A stretch of DNA of 64,000 nt from Pontivivens sp032464575 (GCA_032464575.1 JAWDKM010000006.1:310001-374000); one strand, 5' to 3'; positions 33,618 through 41,808 are shown, counted from the first letter of the stretch. Numbers and translations: made by a program. Notes: generated by a model not told the origin, from the letters alone.

Positions 33618-34322
33618 ATGCTGCTGATCCGATCGCTGATCTTCTCGTTCGCCATGTATGTGGTGCTGGCGGTCATGGGCGTCGTCGGCGCGATCCCGGC
33701 GGTGCTGTCGCGCGACGCGGCCTACTGGTTCATGTCGCGCTACTGCTACGTGGTGTTCTGGCTCGCCCGGAACATCATCGGCCTGCGGGTGGAGATCCGG
33801 GGAACGGTCCCGCAGGAGGCCTGCATTGTCGCCTCCAAGCACCAAAGCTTCCTCGACATCATCATGATGATGGGCACGCTGCCGCGCCCGAAATTCGTGA
33901 TGAAAAGCTCGGTGAAATGGACCCCCATCGTGGGCTTTTACGCGATGCAGATCGGCTGCGCGCCGGTCAACCGCGGGGAGAAGGGGGCGATGGGCAAGAT
34001 GGTCGAGGACGTTGGCCAGAAGCTCGACGAGCCAGGGCAGGTGGTGATCTATCCGCAGGGCACCCGCGTGGCGCCCGGCCAGGTCGCCCGCTACAAGCGC
34101 GGCGCCGCGGCGCTTTATGAGGCCTACGGGCTGCCTTGCGTGCCCGCCGCCACGAATGCGGGCCTGTTCTGGGGCCGCAACTCTGTGATGCGCCGCTCCG
34201 GCGTCGCGGTCGTCGAGTTTCTGCCCGAGATCCCACCCGGCCTCGACCACCCGGAGTTCATGAGGCGACTGGAGGCCGAGATCGAACCGGCTTCCGAAGC
34301 GCTCCTGCCCGATCCGGCCTGA
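33618..34322 (+). CDS. plsC: 1-acyl-sn-glycerol-3-phosphate acyltransferase
   Basis: PlsC acylates lysophosphatidic acid to phosphatidic acid at the inner membrane. The 234-residue protein has an N-terminal hydrophobic anchor, the catalytic HQSFLD (HX4D) motif near residue 75, and YPQGTRVAPG in place of the usual EGTR block. It probably forms an operon with ftsEX. A repeat element and an AT-richer region follow. Confidence 0.92.
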   Translation: MLLIRSLIFSFAMYVVLAVMGVVGAIPAVLSRDAAYWFMSRYCYVVFWLARNIIGLRVEIRGTVPQEACIVASKHQSFLDIIMMMGTLPRPKFVMKSSVKWTPIVGFYAMQIGCAPVNRGEKGAMGKMVEDVGQKLDEPGQVVIYPQGTRVAPGQVARYKRGAAALYEAYGLPCVPAATNAGLFWGRNSVMRRSGVAVVEFLPEIPPGLDHPEFMRRLEAEIEPASEALLPDPA

Positions 34323-34662
34323 GCTTGGATGCGCCTCCGGCGGGCGTATTTGGCGAGAGTGATGGAGCGGGCCGGCTCTCTGCTCGTATCCCACTTCCTG
34401 CCAGTTGCGCGTTAGCCATGGGACTAAGCTACTCCACGTGATGCAACTGCGAAACGGCGCAGTTAACTCGAAGCTGTCGCGAGTTCGTTCGCGTCTAACG
34501 CAAATCTACTGAAGTGGGGTGCTTTTTAAACACGCCTCAAGAATATCTAAGGCTGAGTGTGGGGCCGCTAATGATCGAGGTAACCGGTCGACTTTTGCTC
34601 GCTCTGCTCGTAATGGCCAGACATTACTTACTTTAGCGGGTTGTTCAAAGCGGGTGCGGCGA
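34323..34662. other. Intergenic region with a repeat and an AT-richer stretch
   Basis: Bases 34333-34364 are a full copy of the CCTCCGGCGGG-CGTATTT repeat. From about 34,410 to 34,650 the sequence is clearly AT-richer than its surroundings, with stops in all frames and runs such as CTTTTTAAACACG. I find no gene, terminator or repeat partner for this part. It might be a decayed insertion or an RNA gene, but I cannot support either. Confidence 0.45.
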
Positions 34663-35619
34663 CTAGAGCGCCGTGCCGCCTATCTCCAGGAACTTGCGGC
34701 GGCGGTCGGCGACGATGGTCTTCGCGTCCTTGCCGCTCAGCTCCTTGAGCATCGCGCCGATCGCGCGGCCGACACCGGCGATGGCCCGCTCGCGGTCGCG
34801 CTGCGCGCCACCTACAGGCTCCTCGATGATGCGGTCGATGACGCCGAGCTTCTTGAGGTCCTGCGCGGTCAGGCGCAGCGCTTCGGCCGCCTCGCGCATC
34901 TTCTCCGCGTCCTTCCACAGGATCGAGGCGCAGCCTTCCGGCGAGATCACGGAGTAGATCGAGTGCTCCAGCATCGCGACCCGGTCCGCGGTGGCGAAGG
35001 CGACGGCACCGCCAGAGCCCCCCTCGCCGATGACGACGGAGACGAGGGGAACGCCGATTTGCAGGCATTTTTCGGTGGCGCGGGCGATGGCCTCGGACTG
35101 CCCGCGCTCCTCCGCCCCCTTGCCGGGATAGGCGCCGGGCGTGTCGACCAGCGTGATCACCGGCAGGCCGAACCGGTCGGCGAGGTCCATCAGGCGCACC
35201 GCCTTGCGATAGCCCTCGGGCCGCGCCATGCCGAAGTTGCGCGCGATGCGCGTGGCGGTGTCGTGCCCCTTCTCCTGCCCGATGACGACGACCGGCTTGT
35301 CCTCGAACCGGGCGAGGCCGCCCATCACCGCGTGGTCGTCGGCGAAGTTCCGGTCCCCGGCGAGTGCGGTGTACTCGGTGAAGAGCGTGTCGATATAGTC
35401 CTTGCAGTGCGGGCGGTTGGGGTGGCGGGCCACCTGCGCCTTCCGCCACGGGGTGAGGCCCTTGTAGAGCTCCTCGAGCAGGCCCTTGGCCTTCGCGTCG
35501 AGCGCGCTTGCCTCCTCATCGACCTTCATCTCCGGGTCCTGGCGGGCGAGGGCGCGCAGTTCCTCGGCCTTGCCCTCGATTTCGGCCAGCCCCTTTTCGA
35601 AGTCGAGATAGTTCTGCAT
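34663..35619 (-). CDS. accA: Acetyl-CoA carboxylase carboxyltransferase subunit alpha
   Basis: AccA with AccD transfers the carboxyl group from biotin to acetyl-CoA, making malonyl-CoA for fatty-acid synthesis. The 318-residue protein starts MQNYLDFEKGLAEIEGKAEE and has VDTPGAYPGKGAEERGQSEA, IGEGGSGGAVAFA and SVISPEGCASILWKD, all conserved in AccA. An in-frame GTG six codons upstream is possible, but the MQNYLDFE start fits homologs. It is divergent from the MarR-GNAT gene. Confidence 0.95.
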   Translation of the reverse strand: MQNYLDFEKGLAEIEGKAEELRALARQDPEMKVDEEASALDAKAKGLLEELYKGLTPWRKAQVARHPNRPHCKDYIDTLFTEYTALAGDRNFADDHAVMGGLARFEDKPVVVIGQEKGHDTATRIARNFGMARPEGYRKAVRLMDLADRFGLPVITLVDTPGAYPGKGAEERGQSEAIARATEKCLQIGVPLVSVVIGEGGSGGAVAFATADRVAMLEHSIYSVISPEGCASILWKDAEKMREAAEALRLTAQDLKKLGVIDRIIEEPVGGAQRDRERAIAGVGRAIGAMLKELSGKDAKTIVADRRRKFLEIGGTAL

Positions 35620-35667
35620 GTCGCCCCGCTCGTTCACGTCCGCCGCGATATAGGCCTTCCGCTACGG

Positions 35668-35702
35668 GAATTGCAATTCTTCGAGATAGCTGACAAAGTC
35701 AG
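35668..35702. promoter_or_regulatory. Two palindromes in the accA / MarR-GNAT divergent promoter
   Basis: GAATTGCAATTC (35668-35679) is a perfect 12-base palindrome, and CTGAC-AAA-GTCAG (35690-35702) is a perfect 5-base-arm repeat 16 bases before the MarR-GNAT start. MarR proteins bind such short palindromes near their own promoters. Confidence 0.45.
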
Positions 35703-35718
35703 GTAAATCGGAGGAGCC

Positions 35719-36627
35719 ATGCTGGACACCATCGACACAATCCGCGCCTTCAACCGCAGCTGGACCCGACGCATCGGCCTGCTGGAGGAGAGCCTGGCGC
35801 GCTCCGGCTATTCCCTGCCGGAGATGCGGGTGCTCTACGAGGTCCGCGCGATGGGCGGGCCGCAGGCGGCGCGGATCGGGGTCGCGCTGGGGCTCGACAG
35901 CGCCTATCTCACCCGGATCGTGGCGCGGCTGAAGGCCGAGGGGCTGGTGGAGACGCGGCCCGACCCCGCGGACGGCCGCGCACGACTCCTGTCCATGACC
36001 GCGGCGGGCGAGGCCGCGATGGACGGCTTCGTGGCCGCTCAACGCGCCGCGATGGAGGAAGTGCTGGAGCCGCTGAGCCCCGCGGCGCGGACGGCACTCG
36101 CGGATCATCTGGCGGGCGTGGATGCCTTGTTGGCCCCCGCCGGCGAGGTCGCGCTGCGGCCGCCCGAACTCGGCGACCTCGGCTGGATCGTGGAGCGCCA
36201 CGGCACCGTGCAGGCCGCCGAGCTCGGCTGGGGATCGCGCTTCGAAGCGTTGGTCGCGCAGATCGTGGGCGATTTCGGCAGTGGCCATGATCCGAAGCGG
36301 GAGCGGCTCTGGATCGCCCATGACGGCCCGCGCCGCCTCGGCTGCGTGTTCTGCGTGCAGACCGACGATCCGGAGCTCGCCAAGCTCCGCCTGCTCTATG
36401 TCGACCCGGAGGCCCGCGGCCGCGGCGTCGGCGGGATGCTGGTGGACGCATGCCTCCGCTTCGCCCGCGCCGCCGGCTACACCCGCATCACCCTCTGGAC
36501 CCAACCGGAACTGGAAGCCGCGCGCCGCCTCTACGCCGTTCGCGGCTTCGACCTGGTCGAAAGCTTCCCCCACGCCGAGTTCGGCATTCCGCTGACCGGC
36601 GAGCGGTGGGAGCGCCCCCTCAACTGA
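35719..36627 (+). CDS. MarR-family regulator fused to a GNAT acetyltransferase
   Basis: A 302-residue two-domain protein. Residues about 1-140 are a MarR winged helix (GYSLPEMRVLYEVRAM, GLDSAYLTRIVARLKAEGL, RPDPADGRARLLSMT). Residues about 150-302 are a GNAT acetyltransferase (LRLLYVDPEARGRGVGGMLV is the acetyl-CoA loop; LYAVRGFDLVESFPHAEFGI closes the fold). Such natural fusions are known, but their targets are mostly unknown. The start has a GGAGG Shine-Dalgarno. Confidence 0.88.
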   Translation: MLDTIDTIRAFNRSWTRRIGLLEESLARSGYSLPEMRVLYEVRAMGGPQAARIGVALGLDSAYLTRIVARLKAEGLVETRPDPADGRARLLSMTAAGEAAMDGFVAAQRAAMEEVLEPLSPAARTALADHLAGVDALLAPAGEVALRPPELGDLGWIVERHGTVQAAELGWGSRFEALVAQIVGDFGSGHDPKRERLWIAHDGPRRLGCVFCVQTDDPELAKLRLLYVDPEARGRGVGGMLVDACLRFARAAGYTRITLWTQPELEAARRLYAVRGFDLVESFPHAEFGIPLTGERWERPLN

Positions 36628-36688
36628 GCAAGATTTGCGAAGCGGCCCCGTGCCATGCAGGCTCCACGGAACGAGGATCGGAGGGTCG

Positions 36689-37522
36689 ATGCAGAGCTAC
36701 GAGGACCGCATCCTGCGCGTCGTGGACCACATCCACGACAACCCCACGGGCGACCTGTCGCTCGATGCGCTCGCGGATGTGGCGGCCATGTCGCGCTTTC
36801 ACTGGCATCGCATCTACCAGGCGATGACCGGCGAGACGCTGGCCCAGACCGTCCGGCGGATGCGGCTGCACCGCGCCGCCTGCTGGCTGGTCCAGCGCGA
36901 CTGGCCGATCGCCGAGGTGGCGAAGCGCGCGGGGTATCCGAACCTGCAGAGCTTCACCCGCACCTTCGGCGAGGCCTACGGCATGTCCCCCGGCGCGTTC
37001 CGGCAACGCGGTGAGCTGCGCTCGCCGCTTCAGCAACCGGACAGAGGAGACTATCCCGTGCATCCCGTTGACATCGCCGAGGTCCCGACCCGGCGCCTCG
37101 CCGCCGTGCCCCACAGGGGCGCCTATTACGAAATCGGCAAGGCGTTCGAGAAGGTGGGCAACATCTTCACCGCCCGCGAGCTCTGGCCCCACGCCCGTGG
37201 CATGGTGGGGGTCTACCATGACGACGTGACCGCGGTGCCCGAGGCCGAGCTGAACTCCCATGCCGGGGTCGTGGTCGAGGAAGGCTTCGACATGCCCGAC
37301 GTGCTCGAGGACCTGCACCTCGCTCCGGGCCGCACGGCCGTCATGCACTACAAGGGCCCCTATGCGGGCCTGCGCGCGGCCTACGACTACCTCTACGGCG
37401 TCTGGCTCCCGAAGAGCGGCGAGGTGCCGGGCGATGCGCCGCCCTTCGAGGTCTATCTCAACTCGCCGATGGACACGCCGCCCGACGAACTGCTCACGGA
37501 TGTCTGCGTTCCGCTGAGATGA
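36689..37522 (+). CDS. AraC family regulator with GyrI-like effector domain
   Basis: A 277-residue regulator. The AraC helix-turn-helix pair is at the N-terminus (LDALADVAAMSRFHWHRIYQ, then PIAEVAKRAGYPNLQSFTRT, ending YGMSPGAFRQR). The C-terminal half (from about residue 125, VDIAEVPTRRLAAVPHRGAY) is the GyrI-like small-molecule-binding domain of the Rob/SbmC type. The ATG at 36689 has GGAGGG upstream. The ligand and target genes are unknown. Confidence 0.88.
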   Translation: MQSYEDRILRVVDHIHDNPTGDLSLDALADVAAMSRFHWHRIYQAMTGETLAQTVRRMRLHRAACWLVQRDWPIAEVAKRAGYPNLQSFTRTFGEAYGMSPGAFRQRGELRSPLQQPDRGDYPVHPVDIAEVPTRRLAAVPHRGAYYEIGKAFEKVGNIFTARELWPHARGMVGVYHDDVTAVPEAELNSHAGVVVEEGFDMPDVLEDLHLAPGRTAVMHYKGPYAGLRAAYDYLYGVWLPKSGEVPGDAPPFEVYLNSPMDTPPDELLTDVCVPLR

Positions 37523-37536
37523 TCGCACCCGTCTCC

Positions 37537-37565
37537 TTGTCGTTCCCTCACTTTAGAATTATTCT
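37537..37565 (+). promoter_or_regulatory. Candidate promoter of the VIT-type iron transporter
   Basis: TTGTCG, a 17-base gap, then TATTCT. The -10 is inside the Irr-type palindrome, so a bound repressor would block RNA polymerase. Confidence 0.5.
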
Positions 37566-37568
37566 AAT
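37552..37568. promoter_or_regulatory. Irr box (iron control element)
   Basis: TTTAGAATTATTCTAAT contains the perfect palindrome TTAGAAT-T-ATTCTAA, matching the Irr/ICE consensus TTTAGAA-NNN-TTCTAAA of alphaproteobacteria. It ends 24 bases before the ATG of the VIT-type gene. Confidence 0.75.
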
Positions 37569-37592
37569 CTGAGAGCGGCAAGGAGACATGTC

Positions 37593-38129
37593 ATGAGCGG
37601 CATCACCCAGCCCTGCGAGCGGGAGGATTGCCCCCGCCGCGCAGACGGACCGTTGTCGGAGAAGGACCGCGAGTTCGTTCTCGTCTACGTGCAGCCCGGT
37701 CTCGCGGGGCTGATGGACGGCTCGATCTCGACCCTCGCGCCGATCTTCGCCACGGCCTTCGCGACGCAGGACACGTGGACCACGTTCCTCGTCGGTCTCG
37801 CCGCCTCGCTGGGGGCGGGCATCTCCATGGGCTTTACCGAGGCCGCGGCGGATGACGGCGTGGTCACGGGCCGCGGCTCGCCGATCAAGCGGGGGCTGGC
37901 GACGGGCATCATGACGACCGTCGGGGGCCTCGGCCACGCGCTGCCCTACCTGATCGCCGACTTCTGGATCGCCACCTGGACGGCGATCGCCGTGGTCTTC
38001 GCCGAGCTCTGGGCCATCGTCTACATCCAGAACCGCTGGATGAAGACCCCGTGGAAGCGCGCGACGATCCAGGTCGTGCTCGGCGGCGCCATCGTCGTGG
38101 CTGTCGGCATGGGGATTGGACAGGGATAG
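37593..38129 (+). CDS. VIT/CCC1-type iron transporter (MbfA C-terminal domain-like)
   Basis: A 178-residue membrane protein resembling the vacuolar-iron-transporter part of MbfA, the iron exporter of Bradyrhizobium. Key segments are VYVQPGLAGLMDGSISTLAP, TFLVGLAASLGAGISMGFTE and LATGIMTTVGGLGHALPYLI. The N-terminal ferritin-like (erythrin) domain of MbfA is absent; instead there is a short Cys-containing head (CEREDCPRR). An Irr box overlaps the promoter, supporting an iron-export role under iron excess. An AAGGAG Shine-Dalgarno precedes the ATG. Confidence 0.82.
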   Translation: MSGITQPCEREDCPRRADGPLSEKDREFVLVYVQPGLAGLMDGSISTLAPIFATAFATQDTWTTFLVGLAASLGAGISMGFTEAAADDGVVTGRGSPIKRGLATGIMTTVGGLGHALPYLIADFWIATWTAIAVVFAELWAIVYIQNRWMKTPWKRATIQVVLGGAIVVAVGMGIGQG

Positions 38130-38160
38130 CGGCCGCCCGCGCCTTGCCCACCTTGCTTTC

Positions 38161-38221
38161 GCGTATTTCGAGAGAGTGATGAACGGGCGCGGCGCCACCT
38201 CATCACTCTCGTCAAATACGC
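38161..38221. repeat. Inverted pair of GTATTT/GAGAGTGATGA repeats
   Basis: Arms 38161-38182 (GCGTATTTCGAGAGAGTGAT and 2 more bases) and 38200-38221 are near-perfect inverted copies of the repeat tail around a 17-base loop. The pair lies between convergent genes, so it may act as a bidirectional terminator. Confidence 0.65.
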
Positions 38222-38234
38222 AAGATCCGACGGC

Positions 38235-39194
38235 TCAACCGGCGATCATCTCCGCCTGTTTCACGATGACTTCCGCCTGGCGGATCGAGGCGAGATCGAC
38301 GAGGCGTCCCTTGTAGACCGCGGCGCCTTGGCCGGATTTCTCCGCCTCCTCCATCGCGGCGAGGATCTCGCGCGCCTCGGTCACCTGCGCGTCCGAGGGC
38401 GTGAAGACGTCGTTGGCGAGCGCGACCTGTTTGGGGTGGATCGCCCATTTGCCGACCATGCCGAGCGTCGCGGAGCGCTTGGCCTGCGCCGTGAACCCCT
38501 CGTCGTCGGAGAAGTCGCCGAAGGGCCCGTCCACCGGCAGCAGGCCGTGGGTGCGGCAGGCCGCGACGATGGCCACGATCGGCGCGTGCCACGGGTCGCC
38601 CCAATGCTGCGCGCGGTCGGGCGTGACCATGTAGTAGTTCTCCTGCGTGCCGCCGATCCCCGTGGTCTGCATCCCCATCGAGGCGGCGTAGTCCGCGGCG
38701 CCGAGGCTCATCGCCTGCATGCGGGGGCTCGCGGCCGCGATCTCCTCGACATGGGCGAGGCCCGCGGCAGTCTCGATGATGACCTCGAAGCCCACGCGCT
38801 TCGTCCGGCCCTTCGCCATCTCCACGGCGCTGGCCAGCGCATCGACGGCGTAGATGTCGCCCGCATTGCCGACCTTGGGGATCATGAAGCGGTCGATCCG
38901 GTCGCCTGCCTGTTCCAGCACGTCGACCACGTCGCGGTACCAGTACGGCGTGTCCAGGCCGTTAATGCGTACCGACAAGGTCTTGTTGCCCCAGTCGATA
39001 TCGCTGACCGCTTCGATCACGTTCTTTCGCGCGCCGTCCTTGTCGGACGGGCTCACCGAATCCTCCAGATCGAGGTTGATCACGTCGGCGGCGGAGGCGG
39101 CCATCTTCTCGAAGATCGCGGGGCGCGAGCCGGGGCCGAAGAGCTGGCAGCGGTTCGGAACGGCGGGGGCCTGCGGCTGGACCTTGAAGGACAT
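38235..39194 (-). CDS. mcl1: L-malyl-CoA / beta-methylmalyl-CoA lyase
   Basis: A 319-residue CitE-like lyase of the HpcH/HpaI superfamily that splits malyl-CoA and methylmalyl-CoA, a key step of the ethylmalonyl-CoA pathway for acetate growth. The sequence MSFKVQPQAPAVPNRCQLFG, VINLDLEDSVSP (metal-binding region) and VGFEVIIETAAGLAHVEEIA closely follow Rhodobacter Mcl1. PhaA and PhaB, elsewhere in the window, feed the same pathway. Confidence 0.9.
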   Translation of the reverse strand: MSFKVQPQAPAVPNRCQLFGPGSRPAIFEKMAASAADVINLDLEDSVSPSDKDGARKNVIEAVSDIDWGNKTLSVRINGLDTPYWYRDVVDVLEQAGDRIDRFMIPKVGNAGDIYAVDALASAVEMAKGRTKRVGFEVIIETAAGLAHVEEIAAASPRMQAMSLGAADYAASMGMQTTGIGGTQENYYMVTPDRAQHWGDPWHAPIVAIVAACRTHGLLPVDGPFGDFSDDEGFTAQAKRSATLGMVGKWAIHPKQVALANDVFTPSDAQVTEAREILAAMEEAEKSGQGAAVYKGRLVDLASIRQAEVIVKQAEMIAG

Positions 39195-39349
39195 GGGATC
39201 TCCGTCGCGTAAGGAAGTGTCGCGGATTGCGGCTCAATCGCTATTTCGTTGCGCGGTCTGCGTCAAGCGGAATGCTGCGGGTGCGAAGGTCAGAGCGGGA
39301 CGCGGCGTATGCCACCGCGGAGCGTAGCGACAGCAGCTAGCGGCTCCCT

Positions 39350-39384
39350 CCCCCGGACCGGGGGAGGGTCGGGGAGGGGGTTCC
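39350..39384. repeat. GC-rich inverted repeat upstream of the SRP RNA
   Basis: CCCTCCCCCGG-A-CCGGGGGAGGG is a strong GC palindrome followed by a second G-rich block. A similar C/G-rich element with the pattern CCTCCCCC...GGGGGAGG is at about 52220-52262. It lies between the divergent mcl1 and SRP RNA genes. Confidence 0.5.
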
Positions 39385-39404
39385 ATCGCTTTGCGTGGCA
39401 TGGG

Positions 39405-39433
39405 TTGCGCTCGGACGCCGGCGGGGCTATTTC
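39405..39433 (+). promoter_or_regulatory. Candidate promoter of the SRP RNA gene
   Basis: TTGCGC, a 17-base gap, then TATTTC; a start 7 bases later (39440) coincides with the expected RNA 5' end. Confidence 0.45.
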
Positions 39434-39438
39434 CAACA

Positions 39439-39536
39439 TTGAGAGGTTGGCGCGGGCAGGCGCCTCGCCAACCCGGTCAGGTCCGGAAGGAAGCAGCCGT
39501 AACGAGCCCCGCTTGGGTCGTTGTCCAGCCTCTCAC
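39439..39536 (+). ncRNA. ffs: Signal recognition particle RNA (4.5S RNA)
   Basis: The universally conserved SRP core GGTCAGGTCCGGAAGGAAGC (the GGAA tetraloop hairpin and asymmetric loop of domain IV) lies at 39475-39494. The ends pair as GAGAGG-TTGG with CCA-GCCTCTC, closing a hairpin of about 97 nucleotides typical of small bacterial SRP RNAs. It binds Ffh and targets membrane proteins to FtsY. Ends are approximate. The convergent ankyrin gene stops at 39533, inside the 3' end. Confidence 0.93.
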
Positions 39537-41050
39537 CCATCCACCACACTGTCCGGATGCGCCTCCGCCCAGTCGGCGACCAGGCCTGCCATCTCCTCGG
39601 TCCCCGCATTGACGATGTCGCTTCGATGCAGCGGCGACCCGGCCTCCAGCACCAGCCGCGCGCAGGTGAGGTGATCGCGTCGCGCGCGGGCCGGCGCGTT
39701 GTCGGAGCCGTGGATGACGGTGCCGAGCAGGTTGCCGCCATACATGTTCTTCCGCTCCAAGTCGGGCGCGAAGGAGAGCAGCCACGCGACCTCCTCGATC
39801 AGCCCCTCCCACCCGGCGATGTGGATGGCGGACATGTCCTGCTCGTCCCGCCAGTCGGGATCGATGCCGAGGGCGACCAGCCGCTTCGCATGCTCCAGCC
39901 TCCCCTCGAAGCCGAACAGGCGGGTCAGCAGGCGCCGGTTGTCGTCGCTCAGCGCCTCGGGCGCGATACGCCCGCGCACCGCCCCGTCGGCGGCCTGCGC
40001 GAGAAGCCTTTCGGTCGGATCCAGCGGCGTCGCCTGTCCGTGCGCCTCCAGCACCCGCGCCACCGCATGGTTCCCCATGATCCGGGCCTGCGCATACGCG
40101 GTATGCCCGCGATAGGGCACCGTGCCGTCCGCGCCGTGGGCGATCAGCAGCTCCGCGACCTCGGCCGAGCACATGCGCCGCGCGGCTTGGTGCAGGGCGG
40201 GGATCACGGCGGGCGGCTCGCCGGACGGATGCCCGGCGATCTCCTCGTTGGGATCGGCCCCGGCCTCCAGCAGCAGGCGCACCCCCTCCACGTTGTCGAA
40301 GTCGAGCATCCGGGGCAGGGCGTTGGTGCCCGCGATCGTCACGCCATGCTCCAGCAGCAGGCGGACCCCGTCGAGATGGCCGAGCTCCGTCGAGTGGTAG
40401 AGCGACTCGTCATCGTCGGGCGTCGCCCCGTGCTCCAGCAACCAGCGCGCGAGGGGCAGGTTGTCCGCGTGCCCCAGCGCGCCGTAGAGGGCGGAGAGGC
40501 GATGCTCGGAGCCCTGCTCGAACGGGTAGCTCGCGTTCACGTCGGCGCCGTGGGCGACCAGCGTCTCCGCTATGGCGAGCATTGCCTCCCGCTTCTCGGG
40601 CGCGCGCTGGTGGTGACGGGAAAAGGCCATATGCAAGATGGGCTCGCGCGGCCCCGCAACAAGTCGGGTGGCGGCGTCCGGATCGCGGCTCAGCACGCCA
40701 CTTACCCCCTCCAGATCATAGAGCGCGCAGGCAAGACCCAGATTGGCTCGCCCCAGCGTCGGGTCGGCGGCGAGGAGGCTCTCCACCCGCGGATGGTTGC
40801 CGAGATAGAGCGCGTATTTCAGCGCCTCCTCCCGTGCCACGCGGTCCATGGAGGCCGTCTCGGCGGCGAGCACCAGAGCCGGCCAGCTTTCGTGACCGTG
40901 ATCCTGCGCGATCACGTGCAGGGCGTCGGCGTGGCGCGGTGTGCCCTTGGCCACGGCTTCCAAACGCGCCGCGGCGGTGGCGTCCCCGGCGCGGGCGGCA
41001 CGGAGGAGCGACTTGGCATCGCGGCGCAGACGGTTGGGATCGAGGGGCAT
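39533..41050 (-). CDS. Ankyrin-repeat protein
   Basis: A 505-residue cytoplasmic protein with many ankyrin repeats. Clear ones are ETLVAHGADVNASYPF, ARWLLEHGATPDDDESLYHS, VRLLLEHGVTIAGTN, VRLLLEAGADPNEE and AELLIAHGADGTVPYRGHTA. The first 90 residues (MPLDPNRLRRDAKSLLRAAR) form a helical region that often precedes such repeats. The start at 41050 has an AGGAGA Shine-Dalgarno. No signal peptide or effector motif is visible. Its partner is unknown. Confidence 0.85.
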   Translation of the reverse strand: MPLDPNRLRRDAKSLLRAARAGDATAAARLEAVAKGTPRHADALHVIAQDHGHESWPALVLAAETASMDRVAREEALKYALYLGNHPRVESLLAADPTLGRANLGLACALYDLEGVSGVLSRDPDAATRLVAGPREPILHMAFSRHHQRAPEKREAMLAIAETLVAHGADVNASYPFEQGSEHRLSALYGALGHADNLPLARWLLEHGATPDDDESLYHSTELGHLDGVRLLLEHGVTIAGTNALPRMLDFDNVEGVRLLLEAGADPNEEIAGHPSGEPPAVIPALHQAARRMCSAEVAELLIAHGADGTVPYRGHTAYAQARIMGNHAVARVLEAHGQATPLDPTERLLAQAADGAVRGRIAPEALSDDNRRLLTRLFGFEGRLEHAKRLVALGIDPDWRDEQDMSAIHIAGWEGLIEEVAWLLSFAPDLERKNMYGGNLLGTVIHGSDNAPARARRDHLTCARLVLEAGSPLHRSDIVNAGTEEMAGLVADWAEAHPDSVVDG

Positions 41051-41216
41051 GACGGGGTCTCCTGACATCAGCCCAGCGATCCGTTGAGGCGGGCATCAGG
41101 TCAACCCGAGGGTGCTGATGGTATGTGAGGGGTGCGCGCGGCGCTGTCCACGGATCGGGCGGCCGCCCCGGTCGGCCTTTCTCAGCCTACGCCCGGCGTC
41201 GCCCGCCGCGCAAGCC

Positions 41217-41807
41217 TCAGACCGAGCGGCGGGCGTTCAGCGCCGCCGTGATCGTCCCGTCGTCGAGATAGTCGAGCTCGCCGCCCACCGGCACGCCCTG
41301 CGCGAGCGATGTCACGCGCACGCCGCGCCCCTCCAGCATGTCGGCGATGTAGTGGGCAGTGGTCTGGCCGTCGACCGTGGCGCCGAGGGCGAGGATCAGC
41401 TCCTCCACCCCGTCTTCCTGCACGCGGGCGGCGAGGCGCGGCAGGTTCAGATCGTCCGGCCCGATGCCGTCGAGGGCGCTGAGCGTGCCGCCCAGCACGT
41501 GGTAGCGGCCCTTGAAAACCTGCGCCCGCTCCATCGCCCAGAGATCGGCGACGTCTTCGACGATGCAGATCGTCCGCCCGTCCCGCTTGGGATCGAGGCA
41601 GATGTCGCATTTCTCGCCCGTGCCGACATTGCCGCAGACAAGGCACTCGCGCACGCTCGCCGCCACCTCCGCCATGGCCCCGGCGAGCGGCTCCAGCAGC
41701 ACCTTGCGCTTCTGCACCAGCGCCAGTGCGGCCCGGCGGGCGGAGCGCGGCCCCAGCCCCGGCAGCCGCGCCATCAGCGCGATCAGCTCGTCGAGCGGCC
41801 CGCTCAC
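41217..41807 (-). CDS. recR: Recombination mediator protein RecR
   Basis: RecR works with RecF and RecO to load RecA on gapped DNA. The 196-residue protein has the helix-hairpin-helix ARLPGLGPRSARRAAL, the zinc finger CLVCGNVGTGEKCDIC and the Toprim domain with VEDVADLWAMER. The start is GTG at 41807. Its Shine-Dalgarno-like GGAG comes from an intergenic repeat lying between it and the FabH-like gene upstream, with which it may be cotranscribed. Confidence 0.95.
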   Translation of the reverse strand: MSGPLDELIALMARLPGLGPRSARRAALALVQKRKVLLEPLAGAMAEVAASVRECLVCGNVGTGEKCDICLDPKRDGRTICIVEDVADLWAMERAQVFKGRYHVLGGTLSALDGIGPDDLNLPRLAARVQEDGVEELILALGATVDGQTTAHYIADMLEGRGVRVTSLAQGVPVGGELDYLDDGTITAALNARRSV

Positions 41808-41808
41808 C

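Noticed and set aside
34410..34650. AT-rich stretch considered as a tRNA, insertion sequence or prophage end
   Set aside because: No cloverleaf, transposase fragment, terminal inverted repeats or target duplication could be found.
37593..38129. VIT-type protein considered as a truncated MbfA pseudogene
   Set aside because: It has its own Shine-Dalgarno, promoter and Irr box and a complete transporter domain, so a stand-alone form is more likely than decay.
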